64,000 bases of DNA, taken from assembly GCA_029237695.1 (NCBI GenBank), contig CM055265.1, positions 42,277,331 through 42,341,330 on the forward strand. The letters are read 5' to 3'. Of the stretch, positions 32,515-43,127 are shown piece after piece (position 1 is the first letter of the stretch; each line of letters starts with the position of its first letter). The notes beneath the pieces were generated by a model, which searched no databases, was not told where the DNA came from, and was given only the letters and a program-made list of their open reading frames with translations. The position numbers and the translations under genes are program-made. The DNA comes from Conchocele bisecta. Lineage: Eukaryota; Mollusca; Bivalvia; Lucinida; Thyasiridae.

Positions 32515-32635
32515 CGGTTGGTTGGGAGCATGCAAAGAGTAATTTAACAATGGGGTTCACTAATCCAATTACTTTTAGAGACTGGGGTTAAGTGACTCTG
32601 GTGTGGTGAGGACGTCACATGGCACCTGGTCAAAC
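32515..32635 (+). mobile_element. R2 fragment
   Basis: GGTTGGTTGGGAGCATGCAA, ATTACTTTTAGAGACTGGGG and GGCACCTGGTCA align with internal R2 text, with deletions. Confidence 0.6.
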
Positions 32636-32837
32636 ATTACATCAGTTGGTGACGGAACCATGCGATTCCATACCGTGATATTGTTATAACGGGTATGGTA
32701 ACTAGATCAAGTAAACAGCCTCACAAATACCCCAGCCACTGTCTGGATGGACGAACCAAAACATCAATTAAGTTTATGTGCTAAGAACTGATAAACGAAC
32801 ACGACGGACGATCAAATGGAAAGGTGAAATCTATATG

Positions 32838-32906
32838 CAGTGAAACGTCTCTAAACCGGGCATCCTGGGAGGTCCCCAGGGTGTCCAGATTAGCGAGGTT
32901 TCACTG
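32838..32906. mobile_element. TIG mini-MITE
   Basis: CAGTGAAACGTCTCTAAACC and the mirrored AGGTTTCACTG enclose CATCCTGGGAGG. A further fragment of the family is at 33026-33055. Confidence 0.75.
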
Positions 32907-33224
32907 TAAATCAGACATTTGATTATGCCGAGCCACAATTGTGTGCTATGGGATCACGAACAGGCATTATCACCCGAGATAAATGGCCAAGAAACCCATC
33001 AAAATTATGATCACATGTTTCTTGTTGTCCAGTTTCGAGAGGTTCCATTGTACCTGTTCGTAATGCCGGGGGTATACATATATTTATGATAATTCTAGAA
33101 CCTATATGCCAAATTGAGTATGAATTCTGAGTGGCCCATAATGGGGTTTTACGGCCCGACATTTGTGATGAATGCGCCTGTATGGGTGAGCTTTGCCTGT
33201 TCGGCCTGGCAATTTCTGCTAATT

Positions 33225-33462
33225 GTGGCTGTGACTGGAGAAATGGGGCTTATGGTATGTATGACCAGTCTAGCTCCTGATCAAATAGCACACTCCTGCA
33301 GTCTGATAGCTATCGTCCAGTATATTGCTCGTTAGACGCATGGCATGTGTTTCATTGATGTAATGGTGAAAAGTGCGGATCATGATCAGACTGTGCAGAT
33401 GCACAGGCTGATCTGGATCATAAAACACATAAGTCCCATTTCTCCAGTCACAGCCACAAATA
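33225..33462. mobile_element. D element, full length
   Basis: Termini are TGTGGCTGTGACTGGAGAAA and its complement at 33443-33462. Internal GATCAAATAGCACACTCCTG and GTGCAGATGCACAGGCTGAT match the 14821 and 42682 copies. Confidence 0.88.
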
Positions 33463-34179
33463 AGCACTTCTGTGCATGGGGCACGTAGCTGTATACCATA
33501 ATAGTAGGCCGGCCAAGGGATGGAAAAAAACTTCTGATGTATTTTTTTTGTTACAAATGGGTACCCATGCTGATGTACATCTATGATGGGTAAGGGTGAG
33601 TACCCCCTCAGATTTGACCTTTTGGTGCCATTTGCAAGGTAATTTAGGGGTCAAATTAACAAAATGCATTGATTTTCATATGCATGCAAAACACTATTAA
33701 TTTTTTTTACTGAAGATTAAAAACAGTTAGCTACATGCTCGCTGTATTATAATTTTAGCGGAAAAAAAGAAATTTGAAGTGAAAATTCAAAATGGTCACC
33801 ACAATAACGATACTTTGTGGAAAAGGTCATAAAACAGTGCAGGTACAACACAGACTAGCAGTTTTATATCTTTATTCATAATTTCTTTTCTTGAATTGTT
33901 TTAGGACATGGTAAATACTTTACGATTATAAAATAGCATAGAAGGAACTGCTTACACGACGCCGTCATAAATAATACATTTGCACTGGTAAAATGTTGGA
34001 TTGGGCTTATTCCACTAAAGTACCGGCAATATGTGACAGTATTACAGTTTGATTGCATTCAGCAGTATCAACAAACAAGCATGTACACAATTATGAATGT
34101 TATGGTTATATTTATGTAGATATTGAGTTTAACAAATTTTACTAATATAGTGTTACGGCTACGGCGGCCATTTTGAAAA
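33463..34179. other. No recognisable gene
   Basis: Short frames exist on both strands, with no motif. No repeat was assigned. Confidence 0.45.
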
Positions 34180-34654
34180 TGCCAGATGTTGGCAACACAG
34201 ATACTGTTATGTTTGCATAGATATGATCTTCTGGACATATACTGAGAACAGTATCTTGAAAACGTAATAGGCGAATAGTATTAGACATAAAATCGCCAAA
34301 GATCGGGAAAAAAATAAGCCAAAGCTGAATTTTTCAGTATAGGTCCGAAATATCATTAGGAGTAACATATCAAAACTCCCCAATGAATCCCATTGGAGCT
34401 TAATACAGAATTCAAGATGGCGTCCAAGATTGCTGCCATAAATTGATTAAACACATTAAGGTGACTATAATGAACATATCCACACATAGGGTGGCAGAAT
34501 ATCATTCAAAATACATATATTAACCTTTCCAATTAGTACGAGTCAAATATCCGCTGCCAAGATTGCCAACACAATAAGTAAATGTTGCATTTTCTTCACA
34601 GCATTATATGAATTGATATTTATTTGTCGTCGAGTTGCATTTACTATTATTAAA
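34180..34654. repeat. Dispersed repeat hosting the LINE; inverted partner near 40570-41480
   Basis: ACTCCCCAATGAATCCCATT, GCTGAATTTTTCAG and GGCGTCCAAGATTGC occur in reverse complement around 41230-41370. The repeat continues past the LINE at 38033 (ATAATATGGCGTCAAAGATG). Confidence 0.6.
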
Positions 34655-34670
34655 GCTTCAATAAGTTTAT

Positions 34671-37600
34671 TTTTTTTTTTTTTTAATTAATATTTTTTAT
34701 TATTTTTAAATACAAACATGTACATACAATACAACACATGTATTATTAACTAACACACTGTGACTAAAGTCGCTATGAAATGATTGCACATGCACTCATT
34801 GTACTTGAAAATAAGTTTTTAGAGAAAGAGAGAAGACAAAAAGAATATAGAAAAGCATAGATGGTAAAGTACAATCAGGAAGAAGGAAGAGTATCGAAAG
34901 TATAAAATATGTCCCCTTTTGTTCACATCCGCTTGAATTGAGTTTTTTTTTTTTTATATTATATATATTCGTTTACTTTTGTGTGGTTAGTGTGATTGAA
35001 CCTTCCCTACTATGCCCAAAAAAACATACCTATGTTTGAAAAACATCCCATTTAATGTTGTGTTGCTCAAGTTTGTCTTTTTTAGTAGCTATTAACTCTT
35101 CTAAATTTATCCTATATTTTAAGTAGTTTATAAACGGTTCGAAAGCAATTTCCCGGTTTTCATATTTACATTTAACAATAAAGTATTTGGCTAATATGAG
35201 TATAAAATTAAATTGTTGTGCCTTGTGTGTACTTTCATCTATCCTAAAGAAATACTTTGGAAATTTACAGCGTAAGTAAAACCTTTTTCATTCAAATAGG
35301 TACGTAACTGTGACCACATATGTTGTACATGAGTACATTCCCAAAACAAATGATTTATAGTTTCTACATACATAGAGCAAAAATCGCATAAACTACTATT
35401 AATTAGGTTACATCGAAAGAGTAATTTATTTGTTCCATTCATTCGCATAAGGTATTTATATTGAAAATTCCGCAATGTGGAATCTATAGTACAATTAAAG
35501 GTTGACATGTAAATATGTTTCCAGTTTAAGTTGGCTTCCGGAAATTCAGCTATCCATTTTTTTTCAGACTTTTTTTCTTCAGTGATTTTTTTTTCTGTTT
35601 GTATTGTATAAAGTAATTTATTAACGTATTTGCTTTTTTGTACCCTTGATTTCAGTGTTTCAGACAGTTGTATTATGTTTATTTGTTCTGTTTTTATTGT
35701 TTCTTTCCATATTGGATTTATACTATTTAATATACATTGATATTTCATAAAATCATCATTTCTTATGCTGAATAACTCTACAATATCACCGAATGTCAGA
35801 AAAGTTTTTGTTCTATAATCGTATAATTGTTCGATGTACTTGATACCCTTATCAAACCAGTGTCTATGAAACAAAGTTTTATTTTGATGTTTTATATTAG
35901 AGTTGTTCCAAATTATTTCTTTTGATACTGTATCTGTTTGAGAAGAATAGTTTATACTTGCCCAAGATTTCAAAACATTGTTCAGGAATTTATTTTTCAC
36001 TATGTTTTGTATGTCTTCCGGTTTCAAGTTACATTCGAAAATAAAAGTCCCGCCATATTTTTCAAGTATTTTTTCGTAAATTGCTTTCCATTTCCCTATG
36101 TTAGTAGTATCGCATATTCTTTTTACCCATGAAGCTCTTATTGAAGTAATAAAACTATCGATGTCTAACATATATCCCCCTTTTTCGTAAGCTTGAATAA
36201 TTGTATTTCTTTTTACTTATCCCATAAAAATTGAAATAACTTGGTTCTTACACGTTTTATCATATGTTCTGGTGGATCATGTAAAACTGTCAATGGGTAT
36301 ATTAATTTTGGGGCAGCAAATGTTTTTATTACCGTGATTTTTCCGAGTAAGCTGAGCTTTCTGTGTTTCCATTTGTCTAGGCACTGTTCAAATTCTAAGA
36401 TTTTTGTAAAAAAATTATGGTCATGGGTATTAATATTATCATTTAGGAATGTGATGCCTAATGTTTTCGCGCTGTGTGAGGTCCAAGTAAATTGTTTGTT
36501 GGGGCAAAATGTGGTTTCTGTATGTTTAAGAGCACCTATTCTCATTACTGTTGATTTTTTAATGTTAAGTTTTAGGCCAGAAATCATACTGAATTCGTCT
36601 ATTATGTATATTAACTTTTCGAAGGATTTTTGAGAGCCGTCTGTCATAAAGGTTGCATCGTCAGCAAACATTGTGTTCTTTAGTTCTACATCATACATTT
36701 TGACTCCGGTTATATCTGCTTCATTTATGATAGATTGTGATAATATTTCAATGGCCATAATAAAAAGATACGGTGATAACGGACAGCCCTGACGCACACC
36801 TCTTTGTATTGAAAATAATTCTGATAAGTATCCGTTATTTGTTACACAACTTTTTGCATCAGAGTAAAATAGTTTGATCCAATTAAGTATATCATTACCA
36901 AAATTAAAATAGTCCAATGTTTTCAAAAGGTATGTATGTTCAACAGTATCAAATGCTTTTTCGAAGTCTGCGAAAAAAAAGAGACCTGGGGCATCATTTT
37001 CGTTAAGATGATCAATTGCTTCGTAAAGAGTTCTAATGTTTTCGCCAATATATCTTCCCTTAAGAAATCCAGTTTGTGAATAATCTATTATTGATGGTAG
37101 AACTTTTTTAATTCTATTTGCAATCGTCTTAGATGCTATTTTATAATCTACATTAAGCAATGATATGGGTCTCCAATTTGTAATTTTGATAAGTCGCCCT
37201 TTTTCGGTAGTAATGTTATTATTCCTTGTTTTTGCATTTCGCTTAGCGACCCGTTTGTTAATGAATAGTTGAAAGATTCTATATAATACTTTTTTATATC
37301 ATTCCAGAATATTTTAAAAAATTCTACTGTTAGTCCATCGGAGCCTGGGCTTTTATTATTATTTCATTTCTTTTAGAGCAGTGCTACATTCATATTCGGA
37401 AAGATTACCTTCGCATAGCTGTTTGTTTTCTTCAGATAATTTATTCTGATCGTTGTTTGTAAAAAAATTGTGATTACTATTCTGAACATCTTTTTTGCTA
37501 TATAGATTTTTATAGTATTTCGTTTTGCTCGTGTAATATATCTTCATTTTTCGTGACGTTTTTTCCATTTACATTTAATCGGACTATAGTTTTGTTCTCT

Positions 37601-38016
37601 GCTCGTTTCCTTTCTAAATTTGCAAAATATTTTGTATTTTTTTTCATTACCCTCTATATATTCTGCTTTTGATCGTATGATACTTCCTCTTACTTTCTTT
37701 TCATGGATGTCCTCTAGACTTTGTTTTTTAGATTGTAATTCTAATAAAGTGGTGTCCGATATATTGTTTGCGTATTCTGTTTCCAGTTGATCTATTTCTT
37801 CTATGAGTTTTCTTTCTAACTTTAAATTTATTTTATTTTCTTTCGATGCAAATTTTATTGTTTCATTTCTTATCGTTCCTTTTATAATTTCCCACAATGT
37901 GTTAGGATTTGCGTCATTGTTAATATCGGCAATAGCTGTTATATTATCTCTAATTAGTTGTTGGTAATCCGGTTTTAATAGCAGACTATTATTTATTTTA
38001 AAGTAGCCAGGTCCCC
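34671..38016 (-). mobile_element. L1/Tx1-type LINE, 5'-truncated, 16-bp target duplication
   Basis: GCTTCAATAAGTTTAT occurs at 34655-34670 and again at 38017-38032 without mismatch. On the minus strand the element starts inside the linker between endonuclease and reverse transcriptase, runs through ORF2, has an approximately 340-base 3' region and ends in an A-tract (T14 on the plus strand at 34671). Most of the endonuclease and all of ORF1 are missing, as expected for target-primed reverse transcription that stopped early. Confidence 0.95.
35030..38016 (-). pseudogene. LINE ORF2 reverse transcriptase, frameshifted
   Basis: Reading leftwards: the linker segment RGPGYFKINNSLLLKPDYQQ (from 38016), then RT motifs GFLKGRYIGENIR, LFFFADFEKAFDTVEH, GVRQGCPLSPYLF, MFADDATFM and GLKLNIKKS between 37160 and 36550, then a thumb/connection region and a Cys-rich stretch CNLINSSLCDFCSMYVETIN..WECTH (read in parts) near 35350-35410. 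The frame is broken near 37560, 37365, 37178 (SK|ITNWRPIS, one A short in an A-run), 36205 and 35250, with the final stop TAG at 35030-35032. This is L1-like ORF2 and not RTE or CR1 by its RT motif spacing. The catalytic ADD motif is intact. Confidence 0.92.
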
Positions 38017-38032
38017 GCTTCAATAAGTTTAT

Positions 38033-38105
38033 ATTTGAAATAATATGGCGTCAAAGATGGCCGCCAAACTTGAAAACGTCCAATATATATAACAGAAGGC
38101 CGCAG
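38033..38105. repeat. Continuation of the LINE's host repeat
   Basis: ATAATATGGCGTCAAAGATG and GGCCGCCAAACTTG continue the repeat seen at 34180-34654. Confidence 0.55.
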
Positions 38106-39236
38106 CCTGCATGTTGAGCCCGCCTAGGCTGTTGCAAGTCTGAGATGTATTAGTAGTCCTAATGTTTAGTCATCGTATCAGGGTGTATATAATATGGTTC
38201 GCTATACATGTATGTGGTACTTAAAACGCTTAATTCAAAATTCGTAAACCCGTTAACGCAATGTAATTTGACATTGACCTTGTGTAGGAAGGCCAAATGG
38301 ATGGTCTACGGAATGAAATAATGGATGGTAACAAAACAAAAAGGCTTGACGTTTCAAGTTGACGCGACTTAGCGTTGCAATTCTACGTATAAGGCATTAA
38401 AACAAACGGGAATTTTGTTGAAAATCGTTATAACGCAATCTGATTATGATAGTGATATAAGTGATGTACATTTCAGACGGACTCTCCTATGTGCAGACGT
38501 ACACATGTCATCATGATCACCATGTCTCGATTTCCACGATGGGCTTTACTTTAGCATATGTCTTTATTCTGGAATTAATTCACATTAACTATAAATTTGA
38601 TAAAATAAAGCATTTTGCAATACAGTAAGTAAGATCCATCTAAGATCCATCTTATTCAATGTGGCCTCCAATAAGACCGACAAAACCTGCTAATATGTAT
38701 ACTATATTGATCAGTAACAAAATGTGTATAATGTTTCAGAAGTATCTTCATTTCACCGTAATTGCATTTATATACGAGTACATTGTAGACATAATGTATA
38801 CATTTCAAGTGAAATAAAGAATTATTTGTGAGGGAAACTGTGCCGTTTTGCATGCCAGCCTATATTTGTATGCATGTATGCCTACCTTCAATGCATACGC
38901 TTTTTTATGATATTGACCATATCTTATATTTTAATATATATATAATATACATTTTATATATTATAATACATAACATATGTTACTAATCAAAGATTAGGTA
39001 GCATGACTTTCTTAGGTGGTTACCAGGGATATATATTGTGTACAATGGAGTAAGTTATATATTATGTGTAATGCATATGAATTGCAGGGCAATGCATACA
39101 GTATATAAGTACATGGACACTCTTTTTAGAATCATACACGACTGAACTTTCATTTATATGGAAGTATGTGGCACACTGTCCAGGTCTTATTCCCTCGAAG
39201 TTTGACAACCGACATAAGAGTCGGTGGGAACATGTT
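38106..39236. other. No recognisable feature over 1.1 kb
   Basis: No coding motif, RNA or repeat family could be identified. 38930-38985 is a TATATAAT-rich patch. Confidence 0.5.
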
Positions 39237-39655
39237 TACATTAACTTAAAAGTTGTGCGTGGTTGGCTGGGAGCATGAGTTTGCATGGGTTAGCGGTGCG
39301 GGTCATCCTTACCAGAATCGTGGTATCATTTATTTGGCCCGCAGTTACAATTTGGCTTTCTTATCCGTGAGTGTTGAAGCCGGTTATCCCAATCGTACAT
39401 GTAGTAAGATTAGTGTACTCTGATTACATTTAGGGGCTGGGACTAAGTGACATTATTGTGCATTGAGGAACTGGCACCAGGTCCCGATATTCTAAATTTA
39501 GAGCAAAATATATATTTTATTGATGCAAATATTCAGTTCCGGTTTTTGTGATTCCTCTTTACAGATGAAATACGGGATTTACCCCCAGTTGATCGGTGCC
39601 TAAAATGACCATAGCTTTTAGCAGCCCGTTAAACACAATTAATCAATATATCTAT
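39237..39655 (+). mobile_element. R2 retroposon, diverged
   Basis: GGTTGGCTGGGAGCATG, TCATCCTTACCAGAATC, GGCACCAGGTC, ATTCAGTTCCGGTTTTTGTG and AGCCCGTTAAACACAATTAA follow the R2 order. It is more diverged than the 27188 copy, so older. Confidence 0.8.
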
Positions 39656-40155
39656 CTCGTATAGAGTTTAATGTTACACACTGTGTATACATATTTCTTT
39701 TCTGAGACGAATCATGTATAGTCTGATAAATGTAATACGGCATAGTATATTGCAAACAAATCAGTATGAATTCGCTCTTGACAAGTGATACACATATCGT
39801 TCATTTTATATGGTTACATGAATAGTATGCATGGGAATACTATGGTGGTGGCATGCATATGTTATACCAGTTCTTGCAGATGTCAAACAGTAGAATGTCA
39901 CAAATCAGAATGTTTATCCTGCATGTATATGTACGTTAAAGTGTTGTTGATTGGTACACTTGGTCATAATGAGTGCAGTATTGTAAAATAAATGTATATT
40001 TCAAACTCGATCGATCAATCATGTTTATCGCGCTAATGGAACTACCAACTGATAATATAATATAGTTGCTGCTATCACCTCACTTATGAAAAGTTTACTA
40101 TCATGTTGCCCACCTCGATATAAAAATGAATTATTTACAATTATTTTATTTCTAT
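39656..40155. other. No recognisable gene
   Basis: Short frames only. No repeat was assigned apart from ACATGTA-type motifs. Confidence 0.45.
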
Positions 40156-40159
40156 GTAC

Positions 40160-40300
40160 CATCATTTTTGTCGAGCCCGCTTGCAGAAAGCGAGACATAG
40201 TGATCACAATGACGTCCGAAATCTGCGTTAAATTTTTTAAAAATACCATCAAATGCATCGGCGGGCTCGACAATGCGGGCTGCGGCCATCTGGTTTGGTT
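40160..40300 (+). repeat. Fragment of the GTCGAGCCCGC dispersed element
   Basis: TTGTCGAGCCCGCTTGCAGA and GGCGGGCTCGACAATGCGGG are partly inverted to one another. Related text is at 4321-4470 and 13320-13385. Confidence 0.5.
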
Positions 40301-40569
40301 AAGCTACCGATATAGATCAATGGTACTTATGATCGATAATTTCAATGTGGTGCTTCGTGCCGATAATGCCACTGGTGATATGTTCTAAAGTTACTTATAC
40401 GTTTGCGAATTTAGCAGGTTATTCCAATTAGTTATGCAGTTAAAAACATAAATGTGCTTCATAATGCTGCAATGAACTAAGTCTGCCAATTTGAGACATG
40501 TTTCCAGCATAAATAACGATAAAGTGTTTTTTGTTTTGTTTCATTTCCCTGTGCTGATTTGCCGTATAT

Positions 40570-41480
40570 AGATGTTATTTTACGATATTTATCAACATTT
40601 GGTGGCCATCATGAATATCATTTTGCATAATATAATAAATAAAGTATGCATTAAATGTACTGCGTAGTTCAAATGTCTCCAAATAACAAATTCAAATATA
40701 GTCAGGGTAAATGTCATTTTATATACAAATGTACGTCATTTAGCGACATTTATTGCAATTTGGTGGCCATCTTGAATATCATTTTACATAGCATAAAATA
40801 TGTATTAAATCTATTGTATAGTTGGAATGTCTCCCAATAACCCAACTATTACATTCGAATGTTATTCCAAATGTTGTTCAGATCTGATTTTTGGACCCCC
40901 CCCCGCCATTTGTACATGTACTTGAACATGTACATGTACTTGTACAGGTAATATATGGGATTTAGTACTAAACCCATTGACCCGGCCTTAAATGACCTTA
41001 GCTGTTGATAGGCCGTTAAACCCCAACAAACAAACAAACAAACATATTCCAAATGTTCCACATGTTTACTCAATTTAGAGATGTTGGCGCCATCTTGGAA
41101 ACCATTTTGATTGTACATGTATTACATTTCACAATTTGGATTATTATGACTCGTTAGTTATATTCAGTGTGTTTCGGTACATTATTTTCCCGATTGATTT
41201 AGTGGATTTTGCATTAATTATGATTTTTGTCATTTTGTCGACCATTTTGGACGCCATCTTGATTCCTGAATTAAGCTCCAGTGGGATTCATGGGGAGTTT
41301 TTATATGTTATTACTAATGATATTTTGGTCATTTTCTGAAAAATTCAGCTTTGGCTTATTTTTTTCTGATCTCAACCCTAATACTCGCCTATAAACTCAA
41401 ACTTAATTCTCCAGCAATATATGCTTAGAAAACATTAATAGCACTCATTATTTTTTGTCGGCCATCTTGGATTTATGAGA
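40570..41480. repeat. Diverged repeat with recurring GGCCATCTTGAATATCATTT
   Basis: At least three internal units (about 40600, 40763, 41090) contain GGTGGCCATC or GCGCCATCTTGGAA boxes. The last third is the inverted partner of 34290-34450. It is broken by an R2 tail at 40938-41046. Confidence 0.55.
40938..41046 (+). mobile_element. R2 3' end fragment
   Basis: GGGATTTAGTACTAAACCCA, GGCCTTAAATGACC and GGCCGTTAAACCCCAACAAA are followed by (CAAA)n. It is matched closely by the antisense copy at 42957. Confidence 0.85.
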
Positions 41481-41574
41481 GAATTTTTTAATAAATGCCA
41501 TAAATGTTTATATACATGATTTCATTTTTAGCACCGTGTGAAAGTGAATGGGTTTAACGTCCCGAGCACCATAT

Positions 41575-41637
41575 GAGTGTATACTCAGGTGCTACATGTA
41601 TTATTGACAGTTACTGTCAATAATACATGTAGCACCA
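41575..41637. repeat. Hairpin
   Basis: GGTGCTACATGTATTATTGA pairs with TCAATAATACATGTAGCACC around CAGTTACTG; a perfect 24-bp stem. Confidence 0.8.
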
Positions 41638-41686
41638 TAGGTATACCATGTATACTGAGCGACAAAGGAAACCTTAATGTATATGA

Positions 41687-41760
41687 GACTCGCCATGTGA
41701 TTTTGTACCTACGAACAAGTGTGATTTTTCAGGAATGGTTTTTCACAAAATTTACGATAT
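41687..41760. mobile_element. Left half of the 28925-type foldback
   Basis: CGCCATGTGATTTTGTACCT and GAACAAGTGTGATTTTTC match the left arm of 28925-29175. The right arm is absent. Confidence 0.6.
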
Positions 41761-42211
41761 ATTCTGTAACTACATCGAAAGTTGACAAAATGTTGAATTT
41801 CACATTTACTCTAAACATGGTTTGTCTCACATATGTATTACCGACATTGAAAGATGTGTACCATATATAATAACCATATCAGACCACTAACACATGTACA
41901 GTAATTATACGTCTGATGTTCAATACGACATCATTCAGCAATTAATTACCTGATCAATATGAGAATCACAGTATTATTTGGCTGCCTCAGATTGATAGAC
42001 AACCCACATTTTGCACTGTAGTAAATATGCAAATGTCGAAATTACAATGCTTCGTCAACGTAGATTTCACTGAGCAATGCTAGAGTTTGTTTATAAATAG
42101 ATACGTGCCCTTTAAAAACTGCACAGTTTCTTTTGTAGCCGAGTATGAAGATATGTAAGGCTGTACGAAAAACTGATAAACATGTGCTGAGACCATTAAC
42201 ACATTTGTAAG

Positions 42212-42547
42212 CTACGGAGCCCCGCAGGGACATGGATATTTTTATTACGGTAATTGTTCCCACGAAATAACAATTTGTTTCCTCAATTTAACAATTTGTT
42301 CCCTCGAATTAACAATTGGTTCCCACGATATAACAATTCGTTCCCTCGATTTAACAATTTGTTCCCACGCAAATACAATTTGTTCCCTGAATTTAACAAT
42401 TTGTTCCCTCGAATTAACATTTCGTTCCCACAGTATAAAAATTCGTTCCTACGAATTAACAAATCGTTCCCATGGGAACGAATTGTTAATTCGTGGAAAC
42501 GAATTAATACAAAAAAAGAATTCTACGTCCCCTGCGGGGCTCCGTAG
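42212..42547. mobile_element. TIR-bounded minisatellite element, TAAG flanks
   Basis: CTACGGAGCCCCGCAGGGAC begins the element and GTCCCCTGCGGGGCTCCGTA ends it, with TAAG at 42208-42211 and 42548-42551. The interior (42255-42500) is about eleven copies of a roughly 21-bp motif, AACAATTTGTTCCCTCGAAT with variants. The 97-codon frame through it (NNLFPR repeats) is a repeat artefact. The transposon family was not identified. Confidence 0.85.
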
Positions 42548-42681
42548 TAAGCAGTATGTACATGTAAAATTAAAGAGGAGTCACAATCAGACAGTTTGAT
42601 AGGCTGAGCCTCTGGCCCACCCAAGAAAACCGATTGATTTAGAGATAATTTGAATAACTACCAGAATTTTTTTTTATATGT

Positions 42682-42917
42682 AGCTGTGACTGGATAAATG
42701 AGGCTTATGGGATTTGTGACCAGTGTAACTCCTGATCGAATAGCACACTCCTGTAGCCTGATAACAATCTATATTGCTTGGTAGAAGCATGATGGGTGAT
42801 TCATTGATGGAATGGCGAACAGTGCAGATTCTGATCAGACTGTGTGGAGGCACAGGCTTATCTGGATCTACACTGGTCGCAAAAGATAAAAGCCCCATTT
42901 CTCCAGTCACAGCCATA
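42682..42917. mobile_element. D element, full length
   Basis: GCTGTGACTGGATAAATGAG and CATTTCTCCAGTCACAGC are the termini. Internal landmarks are as in 33225-33462. Confidence 0.85.
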
Positions 42918-42956
42918 TACAATAAGAGGCTGAATAAAGCTGACTAGACCAGGTAT

Positions 42957-43127
42957 GTTTGTTTGTTTGTTGGGGTTTAACGGCCTATCAACAGCTAATG
43001 TCATTTAAGACCGGGTCAATGGGTTTAGTACTAAATCCCATATATTACCTGTACAAGTACATGTACATCTTCAAGTACATGTACCAATGGGGGAAAAATC
43101 CCAAAATCATAACTGAATATGTACACT
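42957..43127 (-). mobile_element. R2 antisense, 3' part (split copy)
   Basis: TTTGTTTGTTGGGGTTTAAC through CCCAAAATCATAACTGAATA is R2 in reverse complement. It stops at 43127 and resumes at 45123 (CTATATATTCAGCTCTGAAA). Confidence 0.85.

Noticed and set aside
32236..32547. 103-codon frame as a small gene
   Set aside because: No motif, runs into an R2 fragment, and no splice or promoter support.
36241..36633. 130-codon plus-strand frame
   Set aside because: It is the antisense of the LINE reverse transcriptase.
42254..42547. 97-codon frame with NNLFPR repeats
   Set aside because: It is the minisatellite inside a TIR element, with no start context or other exon.
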